Of a stretch of 64,000 bases of DNA, positions 1 through 7,933 are shown piece by piece; position 1 is the stretch's first letter; every line of letters begins with the position of its first letter. A program made the position numbers and the translations under genes. This stretch comes from Niastella yeongjuensis (GTDB lineage Bacteria > Bacteroidota > Bacteroidia > Chitinophagales > Chitinophagaceae): contig NZ_FOCZ01000002.1 of NCBI RefSeq assembly GCF_900110245.1, positions 1 through 64,000 of the forward strand. Reading direction: 5' to 3'. The notes below the pieces were generated by a model. It did no database searches. It worked only from the letters and a program-made list of their open reading frames with translations, and was not told where the DNA came from.

Positions 1-278
1 CTTACCGGCTGGTATATCTTTATATGTCCTACCTCTGCAAACAATCCGTTACCAGCAGATGGTACAATTTCAATAGGTGCAAAACCTCCCTTCTCGGTCA
101 CTTTCGTACCTTTTGAGAGTCTGGCCTTCCAATTATAGAAAGTACCTTCCGCAATATGTAAACCAGCGCAGAAAGCTTTTACGCTCAGTCCGCTCTTTTC
201 CCAATCCCGCAATAACAGCTCGATTTCCTGCTTGCTCCTGAAAAATTTAGCCTTCTTAGGTTTGGCTATCGATTCCAT
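1..278 (-). CDS. tnpA: IS66-family accessory protein TnpA, partial (3' end off window)
   Basis: The reading frame starts at the ATG at 278-276 and runs off the left edge, giving about 92 residues. The N-terminal half has the helix-turn-helix pattern of IS66 TnpA/InsA-type proteins (EIELLLRDWEKSGLSVKAFC, then TFYNWKARL). The second half has the family-like segment GGFAPIEI ... LFAEVGHIKIYQPV. In IS66 elements tnpA is followed by tnpB and tnpC, so the rest of the element should lie to the left of this window. TnpA is a small accessory protein rather than the catalytic transposase. The end of the element should lie between this gene and about 420, but I cannot fix it. Confidence 0.75.
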   Translation of the reverse strand, partial: MESIAKPKKAKFFRSKQEIELLLRDWEKSGLSVKAFCAGLHIAEGTFYNWKARLSKGTKVTEKGGFAPIEIVPSAGNGLFAEVGHIKIYQPV

Positions 279-354
279 ACACTGCTTTTAATGAGCTAAG
301 CTAATGTTCCTTTTGCTCTTTAAAGAGATGTACTTGGTCGAGAGGATACATATA

Positions 355-399
355 TTATGCAACATTGCTGGAATTCTTTAATAGCATTTTGTTGCATAA
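355..399. repeat. 10-bp perfect inverted repeat upstream of the IS66 tnpA
   Basis: TTATGCAACA at 355-364 is mirrored by TGTTGCATAA at 390-399 with a 25-nt spacer. It lies in the AT-rich gap 279-535, upstream of tnpA. It could be a regulatory operator, a weak hairpin, or part of an element boundary. The IS66 terminal repeat itself is not recognisable here. The rest of the 279-535 gap shows nothing else. Confidence 0.4.
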
Positions 400-535
400 C
401 ATTATTTAATATAAAAGAACGGACCATCATAATTGTCGTCATTGTCATCTAGAATAATGCTTTCCCTATTTCTACACCTGTGAAGTTAAAGGTCTTCTCA
501 GTAAAGTAACTGAAATGCTGTTGAAGGCTTCAGTT

Positions 536-1108
536 TTAATCATACGAGCGGCTCCATTTTCTTAAAGACTTTCTAACTTCTTTTTTTGTCAATGTCCAAA
601 TGTTAATTATAACAATACTGTCATTATCAAATCCATTAGAATAGCTTTTTGCAGTCAATACTTCAGTCCTAACGATTGCTTTTTTCGAAATTCGCAAGCT
701 GTCATTTGTAATAAGATAACCATTCAGGAAGTAGGTTTTATTCTTGTTCAAATAGTCAGACTTTCTTTTATAATCAACCTGCGAAGGAATAATAAAGTCA
801 AAAGTTTGCTTTGTTTCTTCTACAATAACGCCATTTGTTCCAATGTCACCATATGTTTTGTAGGCGTCAGGACATTTTATAACATCAACATGTCGAAGCA
901 AGCTTGCATTTACCTCTTCAGTTCGGATTACAACTCCGTTTGCAATCAATATGCTTCTACAGTGTTTTGTTCCTTTGATTGTGTGACTTTTTACCGACTT
1001 GAAATACTCGTCGCAAATACCAGGTGTAATTTTTTTACTTGTCGAACAAGCTGAAAGAAAAAGTAAGGCAAATATTGAAATTTGACGCATTGACATTCTC
1101 ATGTACAT
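536..1108 (-). CDS. Hypothetical lipoprotein
   Basis: The 190-residue protein has a lipoprotein signal (hydrophobic FALLFLSAC ending at a lipobox Cys, residue 21 from the first Met), so it is probably anchored to a membrane on the periplasmic side. A start at Met7 gives a tighter signal peptide and may be the true one. The mature part is beta-rich with two Cys (CDEYF, KHC) and matches no family I recognise. A Lys/Arg-rich C-terminus (KKEVRKSLRKWSR) ends the protein. It is monocistronic, with the IS66 fragment downstream and the protease operon upstream on the same strand. Confidence 0.6.
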   Translation of the reverse strand: MYMRMSMRQISIFALLFLSACSTSKKITPGICDEYFKSVKSHTIKGTKHCRSILIANGVVIRTEEVNASLLRHVDVIKCPDAYKTYGDIGTNGVIVEETKQTFDFIIPSQVDYKRKSDYLNKNKTYFLNGYLITNDSLRISKKAIVRTEVLTAKSYSNGFDNDSIVIINIWTLTKKEVRKSLRKWSRSYD

Positions 1109-1205
1109 TAATCTGTGAAAATTAAGGCACGGATCATTGGATTAAAGATAATATGTTAATATTAATATTTTTTATGCGAGTTTTTAACTTTATTCATTTA
1201 CAGAC

Positions 1206-2258
1206 CTATTTCAAAGAAAATACTTCCCTGTCCAATACTTTTGCTAACGAATCAAGTGGTACATTCTGCTGCGTTAAATAGTGCTCCTCCAACTTTCTAA
1301 AAGCTTCATTAGCCACCCAGGCATTTAACGCACGCTGGTGAATATAACTGGCGTATTGGCCCTGTGTCAGTACGTTGTAAATAAGGGGTGCAATATCCTG
1401 GTTAATAAATTGAATCCCTGGCCGTCCGTTGTATTTACCGCAGTATGAAAGCTTACTATAGATCGCTTGCTTAATTAACTCTTTTTGTCTGTCTGATAAC
1501 TGTACAATACCGTCCATTTCTTTTACAAACAAGTCAAATATGCCGGCAGTATCGGTGGGATGTCGTTCTGTCCATTTTGTATAGTTGTTGCGTACAAGGT
1601 GTTTCCATTTATCCGGAGAAGCATTTTTTTGTAACAATTCCGTTTTCTCGAGATTCTCCTTTTTCAGATCCACGAATTTATCAACGCTACCATACTTATG
1701 AGCAAGCAACGATTGTATGCCATTATATACCTGCAGGTCAAGATCCACAAATTTTAATTGTCCGGCATTCAGGATCGCTACCTGCTTCATCGAAAATGCT
1801 TCTTCCATTAAAAGATCGAATGAAAACAACCTTTTATCGAAACCTGTTTTTTCAACCATGTTAACCCACTGCGGCATGTTTTCCCTGCCACTGAATTCAT
1901 CAATGGTCATATAGGAGGCAGGGAGCGGCCCATTTTTTTCAATTACCACTACCACCTGCTTGTCTTTTATCAGCAAAGCCCGATAATTACTGCTATCGAT
2001 CTGCATATAGTTAATAACACTGCTATCAACGATCAACTGCCGGGCTGTACCAGTAAAATGACAATATGGTATTATAATTACCTGAATGGTATTTGTGAGG
2101 AATTCCTTCACCCTGCCTTCATTTGCTCCATTTTGAAGAATAGTCTGTTTCAGCGTGGTCTTATAGTTGTCAAGCATCTTTTCCAGCTTATTTTGGGCAT
2201 ACAGGGATGCCGAAAAAGTGCTTAATAATATCACTAATAAAACTTTCATATATCTCAT
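1206..2258 (-). CDS. Exported protein of unknown function, downstream partner of C39-like protease
   Basis: The 350-residue protein has a Sec signal peptide (VLLVILLSTFSASLYAQ) and no lipobox, so it is predicted periplasmic or secreted. The mature part has a short beta-rich N-terminal region (about residues 55-110, including a VVVVIEKNGPLP strand) followed by a long mostly helical region. I do not recognise a family. It starts 13 bp after the stop of the cysteine-protease-like gene at 2272-3810 and is almost surely co-transcribed with it. A role as inhibitor, chaperone or substrate of that protease is only a guess from position. Confidence 0.65.
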   Translation of the reverse strand: MRYMKVLLVILLSTFSASLYAQNKLEKMLDNYKTTLKQTILQNGANEGRVKEFLTNTIQVIIIPYCHFTGTARQLIVDSSVINYMQIDSSNYRALLIKDKQVVVVIEKNGPLPASYMTIDEFSGRENMPQWVNMVEKTGFDKRLFSFDLLMEEAFSMKQVAILNAGQLKFVDLDLQVYNGIQSLLAHKYGSVDKFVDLKKENLEKTELLQKNASPDKWKHLVRNNYTKWTERHPTDTAGIFDLFVKEMDGIVQLSDRQKELIKQAIYSKLSYCGKYNGRPGIQFINQDIAPLIYNVLTQGQYASYIHQRALNAWVANEAFRKLEEHYLTQQNVPLDSLAKVLDREVFSLK

Positions 2259-2271
2259 ACTGTCAAATTTA

Positions 2272-3810
2272 TCATTTACAACCTGTAATAGGATAGGCGT
2301 ACAGTGCTACATCCCCGGTATTCCAGTCGTTATACAACATGGATGACTGGCCTCCGGTGTCCGGGTCTACATAATACAGGCGACGGTTATTAGGGTCAGA
2401 AGATTCGTCGTACCCAATGATAACAACACTATGGTACCCATTGCTATTTTTTATGGTAGTCAAAATTGGGTTTCCGGCATCCAGTGATGTAATGGCCCCA
2501 TTGTAAGCGCTCGTGGTAAATTGTGCATTTACATAACCGGTCATTTCGCTCAACGGTATGCCATCTACCGAAACGTTTGCGCCGGCATGAGCAGTCTCAT
2601 ATTGGCTAATATAATAACTTTCACTGTGATTACCGCCGCATACAGCTTCATTTAAATATGACATGGTTGCGGGAACGCAGGTCATTGGAGAGGTTTGCAT
2701 TTTAATTTTCAATTTCATATTCGCCTTCGCATACTTTGGCTTTGGCTTATATTCCGCAGGGGGCGGATCCGCGACCGGTTGCGGGTAAGTGTATGTGGGG
2801 TCATATCCGGTTATATAAGGGTCGTCCTGATATAACATCTGATTCATAAGCCACGACCAGTCTATGTCATCTACACTGTGATCGGGATTGGTAGAAGCAG
2901 TAACAGTTACCGCATCAAGCCAGTTCCAGTTAATTCCATCGTCAGGGTTCGCTTGTGCGTATACGGTCACCGCATCGAGAAATGTCCAGGGATGATCGGC
3001 AGGTGGATCGCCCCAGCCGTCTGTGTTGGACATAAAGGATTCGAAGTCATCGGAAATATCGGCATATTCATCATAAAATCCACCATCGTCCAATACGTCA
3101 GAAAATCCCTCCTCGGTATAATCATCCCACCAATCGTCGTCAAAATCATAGTCTGTTGTACACCCCCCGGTATAATCTGCTCCTAAGGCGGCTGCAACAT
3201 TTCCTTCATAGGATGTAGCCAGGTTTTCCTTACTATCTACTGCAAGTCTATTAACCGAAATGTCATTTTTGTAATTGCCAACCAGATTAACTTTTAAAAA
3301 TCCATCCGCCGGTGCTATGCTTCCAAAGGTGTGCGCGCCTTTTCTTGAAACTTTCTTACTATAACTTTTTGTTAGCAACATATCCTTGTCATAGAAAGAA
3401 TAGACCAGGGAAGGCTTTCTGGTTTGCCTTATCCCTTTTATAACATCAGGGACCGCTAAACCGATACCAACACCCAGTGTTGGTAAGATCTCGTTTGACC
3501 GGGAGTGTGGTGCCTTTTCTGTAACAGGACCGGATAAACTTTTATTTACCTGATAAGCTGCAATACCACCAACAATTGCCTTTATTGCCCCCTTTAGAAA
3601 ATAATGGTGCCGTGGGGCGAATTCAACATCGGGGCAAACGAAAATGCTATCTCCTTTATGAACGGGAATTAACTTGCCAGTGATGGCATTGGGTTCGAAA
3701 GACTTTGTTGGCAGCGGCGGCTTTTCTCTTTGATTAGCGGGATGTACTTGTTGGGCAGATGCCTGAATGCTCGCTACGGCGAGGATAAGGCTTAAGCAGA
3801 TGAGCTTCAT
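2272..3810 (-). CDS. Exported C39-like (papain-fold) cysteine protease with repeat-containing acidic linker
   Basis: The 512-residue protein starts with a signal peptide ending ASAQ. Residues about 65-125 contain a Gly/Ala-rich hydrophobic segment. Residues 220-265 are extremely Asp/Glu/Trp-rich (DFDDDWWDD). Residues 278-320 hold two copies of a unit beginning (F/W)LDAVTV.A..NPD. A Pro/Lys linker follows. The C-terminal domain, about residues 365-512, looks like a papain-fold C39-like protease: Cys378 in PMTCVPATMSYL, His460 in GYHSVVIIGYD and Asp482 in YYVDPDTG make a plausible triad. C39-like domains cleave peptides, often at double-glycine leaders, but there is no ABC transporter here. It is the first gene of a two-gene unit with 1206-2258. 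Substrate unknown. Confidence 0.7.
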   Translation of the reverse strand: MKLICLSLILAVASIQASAQQVHPANQREKPPLPTKSFEPNAITGKLIPVHKGDSIFVCPDVEFAPRHHYFLKGAIKAIVGGIAAYQVNKSLSGPVTEKAPHSRSNEILPTLGVGIGLAVPDVIKGIRQTRKPSLVYSFYDKDMLLTKSYSKKVSRKGAHTFGSIAPADGFLKVNLVGNYKNDISVNRLAVDSKENLATSYEGNVAAALGADYTGGCTTDYDFDDDWWDDYTEEGFSDVLDDGGFYDEYADISDDFESFMSNTDGWGDPPADHPWTFLDAVTVYAQANPDDGINWNWLDAVTVTASTNPDHSVDDIDWSWLMNQMLYQDDPYITGYDPTYTYPQPVADPPPAEYKPKPKYAKANMKLKIKMQTSPMTCVPATMSYLNEAVCGGNHSESYYISQYETAHAGANVSVDGIPLSEMTGYVNAQFTTSAYNGAITSLDAGNPILTTIKNSNGYHSVVIIGYDESSDPNNRRLYYVDPDTGGQSSMLYNDWNTGDVALYAYPITGCK

Positions 3811-3943
3811 AGTTAGGTTTGGTTATAAAGAATGGTATTTCTAAAATTAACAAAACAATGTAAATTCCTGAAATTATTTTGCGCAGACCAAGAACATTTT
3901 GCTCAACAAGTATTTTGACTTAGTTTGTAGACAACTGCGTCAT

Positions 3944-6172
3944 ATGAAATATAATTATCATTTCCTCTTCTTGTTGTTAGTGCAACTTTTCATGATTGCT
4001 TCGTTTAGGGCGAAAGGTCAGAATGATACTTCAACTTATGGAAAAACATTTACACTCGGGAAGGCACACCCTTTTTTATTGTTAACTGAAGAACAGGTGG
4101 TGTCAATTCGAAAAAGCCTAAAAACAACTCCCTGGAAAGGAGCTTGTTGGGAATTGCTCAAAGAGGATGCTAATAAATACCTCAGTCAAAAAATTGAAAT
4201 CCCCAACCGGGGTGGTAATTGGGATCATTACTATGTTAACCCTGTTACCGGCTCTCCCCTTTCAAGAGGTAAGTTGGTTGGGAATTGGAAGTGGCAACAT
4301 ATTGATAAGGTGACCGGTCAGGTTTTCTCTGGCGACACGTCATTGCCAGAGAAAGATTATGATGGCGTAATTGTCGGTCTCATACATAATGCCTGGGCGC
4401 TTGGCGTATTGGAACTTGGCCTTGCTTATCAAATTTCAGAGAAGCCGGTTTATGCGCAAAAAGCAATGGATATTTTACTATACTACGCAAAGTTGTATCC
4501 CAAACTTCCTATTCGGAATCGTAAAACAGAAAACTTTTCAGCTGTAGGATCTGGCAAAATACATGTTCAGGACCTGGATGAATCTCAATGGCTGGTTTCA
4601 ATGATACAAGGAGCAGATCTGGTATGGAATACGCTTTCCTCACAAGAGCAGGATACAATAACCAACCAGTTATTACTACCAGCAGCTGCCGTTATAAAAA
4701 AGCGACGAGCCGAAATTTCAAATATTCAATGTTGGAAAATTGCTGCCATGGGCATGGTTGGCTTATTCACAGGGGAACAAAAGTATTTTAATGCAGCAAC
4801 AGTAGATTCTTTGGGAGGCATCGGCGCCCAAATTACAAAAGGATTCAATAAAGAGGGCATCAACTTGGATTTATCACCGAGCTATCAGGATTTTTCATTG
4901 CAACCACTTGTTTTATTAACAACTGCGTTGCAGAATTGTGGCTATAATACTATCCCATCATTACAAAAAATGTTTGAAACCCCCATTTTAATGTCAACGC
5001 CGGGGTTATCATTACCAGCGTTCAACGATTCTAAACCTATAAACCTAAGATATCTTGCCTATTTATACGAATGGGCCTACACGCATTATAAATCGCCTAT
5101 TTTTTCGGAGGTGCTAACGAGGTCGAACAGAGGAAGATATCAAAATATTGGATCTTCCTATAGAGGATGGTCTTTATTATTTGGCAGCGAAGAACTACTT
5201 CAGGCGCCACAAAGGACAACAGGTAACAAGAATTTTGAAAAATCCGGCATCGCTCTTTTGTCAATAGGAAAAGGTGACAGCAGCCTTTCCTGTTATTTTA
5301 AGTATACAAACCAGTTAAAAAAGCGTGTTCATTTCCAAAATGCGCAGTTAGACTTTGGCATTCTAAAAGGAAATAAACAAATAGCCATTATTCCTGGAAA
5401 TGCCAGTTATGCCTCAAGATTATCTGACGGCTGGTATCGGCATGGACTTGGACACAATTCGTTTATCTTCAATGAAAAAGAGCAAAAGCGATCTTCCGGC
5501 CAATGCCTGGCTTTTGGAGAAAGCAAAGGTGTTAGTTATGCAGTCGCAGAAACAACCAATGCCTATGACTCCGTTCGTTTTGTTCGTTGCATAGCTGTTC
5601 TTGATGAAAATACCGTTCTGATCGTTGATCAATTTAGATCTGGTAGAAAAGATAGCACCCTTTTCGATATTGCATACCACCAGGCAGGCGTATGGGACAA
5701 TGAGAAAAGGGGGAAAGACTGGAAGGCGCCCAATGCAAACGGCTATGCTTATGTTGCCAATACCAAAATCATTAAAAAGCAAAATCAGATTGAGCTGAGC
5801 ACCAGGCTTGGAGCGGAAGGCAAAGTAAGCTTAAGCGGTACCACTACAGTGCAAATGGACATCATAACAGGCTATGGAAGACCCTTTGAAGGCCTGGATG
5901 TTCCTGCTGCCATTTTCCGGATCAATGCCAGTGAGGGCGCATTGGCCTATTGTATTTCAACCAAAGGGGAAAAATTTAAAGTAGAGCTTACCAGGCTGCC
6001 ATCTACCGACAAGGAAGATTCACTCCGGGGTTATAGAATTATGGCAATAGTGAAAAATTCGGAAGGGAAGAGAACCGGCATTACTATAGCTCCTTATTCC
6101 ATGGATAAAAACGCAAAAGTAAGTATTGAATACGCTGATGACAAAACTGCCCAATATGACCCAAAACAGTAA
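3944..6172 (+). CDS. Heparinase II/III-like polysaccharide lyase
   Basis: From the ATG at 3944 the protein is 742 residues with a good signal peptide (FLFLLLVQLFMIASFRAKGQ). An in-frame ATG at 3899 would add 15 residues in front of the signal and is less likely. The first ~350 residues resemble the all-alpha alginate-lyase/heparinase toroid, with the characteristic block NIQCWKIAAMGMVGLFTG ... GFNKEGINLDLSPSYQDFSLQPL. The remainder is beta-rich, like the heparinase II/III C-terminal sandwich (HNSFIFNEKEQ, NAYDSVRFVRCIAVLDENTV). Such enzymes cleave uronate-containing polysaccharides by beta-elimination. The exact polysaccharide lyase family and substrate (alginate, chondroitin or other) cannot be read from sequence alone. 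It stands alone, with no susC/susD beside it. Confidence 0.75.
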   Translation: MKYNYHFLFLLLVQLFMIASFRAKGQNDTSTYGKTFTLGKAHPFLLLTEEQVVSIRKSLKTTPWKGACWELLKEDANKYLSQKIEIPNRGGNWDHYYVNPVTGSPLSRGKLVGNWKWQHIDKVTGQVFSGDTSLPEKDYDGVIVGLIHNAWALGVLELGLAYQISEKPVYAQKAMDILLYYAKLYPKLPIRNRKTENFSAVGSGKIHVQDLDESQWLVSMIQGADLVWNTLSSQEQDTITNQLLLPAAAVIKKRRAEISNIQCWKIAAMGMVGLFTGEQKYFNAATVDSLGGIGAQITKGFNKEGINLDLSPSYQDFSLQPLVLLTTALQNCGYNTIPSLQKMFETPILMSTPGLSLPAFNDSKPINLRYLAYLYEWAYTHYKSPIFSEVLTRSNRGRYQNIGSSYRGWSLLFGSEELLQAPQRTTGNKNFEKSGIALLSIGKGDSSLSCYFKYTNQLKKRVHFQNAQLDFGILKGNKQIAIIPGNASYASRLSDGWYRHGLGHNSFIFNEKEQKRSSGQCLAFGESKGVSYAVAETTNAYDSVRFVRCIAVLDENTVLIVDQFRSGRKDSTLFDIAYHQAGVWDNEKRGKDWKAPNANGYAYVANTKIIKKQNQIELSTRLGAEGKVSLSGTTTVQMDIITGYGRPFEGLDVPAAIFRINASEGALAYCISTKGEKFKVELTRLPSTDKEDSLRGYRIMAIVKNSEGKRTGITIAPYSMDKNAKVSIEYADDKTAQYDPKQ

Positions 6173-6265
6173 TGATAGAAAATGATTGTCAATTTTAATG
6201 CAGCTAACCGCTTCAGATCGGCCGGAAAGTGATTGACGAGATGATGCCGTACACGTAGCGGCGTT

Positions 6266-6676
6266 TTATTGTTGGATTGATTTTTCTTCTGTAAATATTA
6301 TGTCACCCGAGGTAATATGATAAACCAATTGTGATTTTTTAATTGTCAACTGGCTGTATTCTTTGCAATCAATAATGCTCAGGAGATTGTTGTGAGCTTT
6401 CCATTTATATACTTTGGCCGAGTTGTCGTCGGCATGTTCATATATGTCTTTTTTTTCAGGAGGAACATCTGCAATGACGCTGGTGGAAACAGTTACAGAG
6501 TCTTTTTTAAAGTTCAACAAACAATAAGTGTATATCGTGCCCAATTCATCTTTACAAAGTTGTCCGATTTCGGCTTTAAAAGTCTTATTAGTCAGCTTCG
6601 TTTGTGCTTTTAAGCCGCTTGCAAAGGAAGTCAACAATGCCTGGGATAAAAATAGTTTTATAAGACCGGTTTTCAT
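6266..6676 (-). CDS. Hypothetical exported protein
   Basis: The 136-residue protein has an N-terminal signal (LIKLFLSQALLTSFASGLKAQ) and a small beta-rich mature domain with three Cys (LCKDE, YCLLN, DCKEY). I recognise no family. It begins 15 bp after the stop of the 39-residue ORF at 6692-6811 and so is the last gene of a three-gene unit with 6804-7466. It converges with the polysaccharide lyase gene across a 93-bp gap. Confidence 0.6.
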   Translation of the reverse strand: MKTGLIKLFLSQALLTSFASGLKAQTKLTNKTFKAEIGQLCKDELGTIYTYCLLNFKKDSVTVSTSVIADVPPEKKDIYEHADDNSAKVYKWKAHNNLLSIIDCKEYSQLTIKKSQLVYHITSGDIIFTEEKSIQQ

Positions 6677-6691
6677 GCTATTTGTTTTCTT

Positions 6692-6811
6692 TTAAACAAT
6701 CCTGTACTTGTACTCGTAGGCCTGTTCAAGAATGGTAATATCAGCGAGTGGGTATTTGCCGTGTATATCAATCTCTCCGCCTTCCACCTCTTTTTTAAAT
6801 TGTTCATTCAT
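6692..6811 (-). CDS. Small ORF, 39 residues, translationally coupled
   Basis: An open frame of 39 codons plus stop starts with ATG at 6811-6809. This ATG overlaps the last 8 bases of the upstream gene at 6804-7466 (sequence ATGAATGA). The product is acidic at its N-terminus (EQFKKEVEGGEIDIHGKY) and ends LADITILEQAYEYKYRIV. The tight overlap and same-strand position between two genes suggest translational coupling and a real peptide, but no family is recognisable. It could also be a decayed gene end. Confidence 0.45.
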   Translation of the reverse strand: MNEQFKKEVEGGEIDIHGKYPLADITILEQAYEYKYRIV

Positions 6812-7466
6812 TTCTTGCAATCAGGCCCTGTACATAAGTGTCATTTTCTAATTGACGGGATGGCTTTAGTTTATTGTATTTAGGATGGGGCATGTATTTT
6901 TGTGGTAATTCATCCTGGTGCGGTTTTTTCCAGATCCGTTCATACGAACCGTTGTCTTTTGCTGCATCCCAACGAGAGATCCCACCGGATTTTAATGAAA
7001 CGATCCGCTCGTAATGAAATAAAAAATTGATGCCGTTTTTACTCCAGTCACAACCGCAAAAAATGTCATAATAAGAGAAGTAATCTTTGGAGATCGTCTT
7101 TATTGTAATGCCGGCGATCCCCATTATGGATTTAACGTTCTCATATTTTATATGCCGGAACTTCTTTTCGTTTTCGGAGCTGTATCGTCTGATATCCCGT
7201 AAATTCCAAAGTATTTTTTCTGTGATAATGTGTACGATCTTTTCCTGGTTGTTAAATATAAAATCCAGCGTATTCAATTGTTCAACGTATGGGTCGGGGT
7301 TGTCAGTCAGGTCGTCTTCGAACCGGATGGTCACCACTCCTTTAGCGGGTAATTCAGAAGAAATGGAGGCGTAAGGGCCGCGTCGTTCCTGGAATCCGGC
7401 AAATGCCGGCAGTTCTATTTCGTACGACCAATCACCATTGAGCTCAAAATTGTCTTTGTTCATCAT
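6804..7466 (-). CDS. Cytosolic protein of unknown function (DUF6985-like at best)
   Basis: The 220-residue protein has no signal peptide or membrane segment. Its N-terminus has a beta-rich pattern with PAFAGFQERRGPY, then TIRFEDDL and a central helical stretch with DFIFNNQEKIVHIITEKIL. This is loosely like the DUF6985 family of small Bacteroidota proteins often found as single cytosolic partners, but the assignment is tentative. Met2 is an equally good start. It heads a three-gene run (6804-7466, 6692-6811, 6266-6676) with overlapping or closely spaced genes. The upstream 467-bp gap carries the 11-bp repeat tract. Confidence 0.55.
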   Translation of the reverse strand: MMNKDNFELNGDWSYEIELPAFAGFQERRGPYASISSELPAKGVVTIRFEDDLTDNPDPYVEQLNTLDFIFNNQEKIVHIITEKILWNLRDIRRYSSENEKKFRHIKYENVKSIMGIAGITIKTISKDYFSYYDIFCGCDWSKNGINFLFHYERIVSLKSGGISRWDAAKDNGSYERIWKKPHQDELPQKYMPHPKYNKLKPSRQLENDTYVQGLIARNE

Positions 7467-7664
7467 ATTTTACACTAAAATCATTTTCTTCTGGCCGCTT
7501 CGTTTGCATATAAGTAAGCTATATAGCAAAATTGTAAAAAAAACGGCAATTGTGCAATAGGAGAGTGGACATGACTTATTATACAGGGGCGCACACCCGA
7601 AGAAATAATATGCCGAATGGTAGTGAAATGGTACAATAATGCGTGGGGTATTACACCGGAACAG

Positions 7665-7774
7665 CCTGGATATGGCCTGGACCCCTTCCAGGGACTCCCC
7701 TTGCATAAGGCTAGTCCCAGGCGGTCTCCAGGCAGTCCGCAGGCCATTCCCAGGCCATTCCCCCCGGCATCTAC
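7665..7774. repeat. Degenerate 11-bp tandem repeat tract in a 467-bp gap
   Basis: From 7709 five consecutive 11-bp units read GGCTAGTCCCA, GGCGGTCTCCA, GGCAGTCCGCA, GGCCATTCCCA, GGCCATTCCCC. Weaker units in the same register precede them from 7665 (CCTGGATATGG, CCTGGACCCCT). A 6-bp stem CCTGGA/TCCAGG lies at 7676-7692. The tract is far more G+C rich than its flanks. It sits in the divergent gap 7467-7933, between an unknown operon and an outer-membrane protein gene. The rest of that gap shows nothing else I can support. A second tract with the same period lies at 42244-42331. Confidence 0.7.
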
Positions 7775-7933
7775 CCCTTAATATTTGTCCCGCCAGTAGC
7801 TAAATGCTGGTTTAATAAATGTAATGCCCACTCGCAAAACGGTATTTTTACCAATACCAGGCCATCTTGCAAACTCAACCTAAAAGCATTTATTTTGTGC
7901 CCGGAATTATCAAAATCATAAACCACCTTTATT

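Noticed and set aside
6246-6266. Possible terminator GCCG/CGGC between the lyase and the small exported gene
   Set aside because: The 4-bp stem with a 9-nt loop is too weak to support.
7470-7747. Two minus-strand open frames (78 and 88 residues) across the 11-bp repeat tract
   Set aside because: They read straight through the tandem repeats, have no recognisable domain, overlap each other in different frames, and the composition is that of the repeats.
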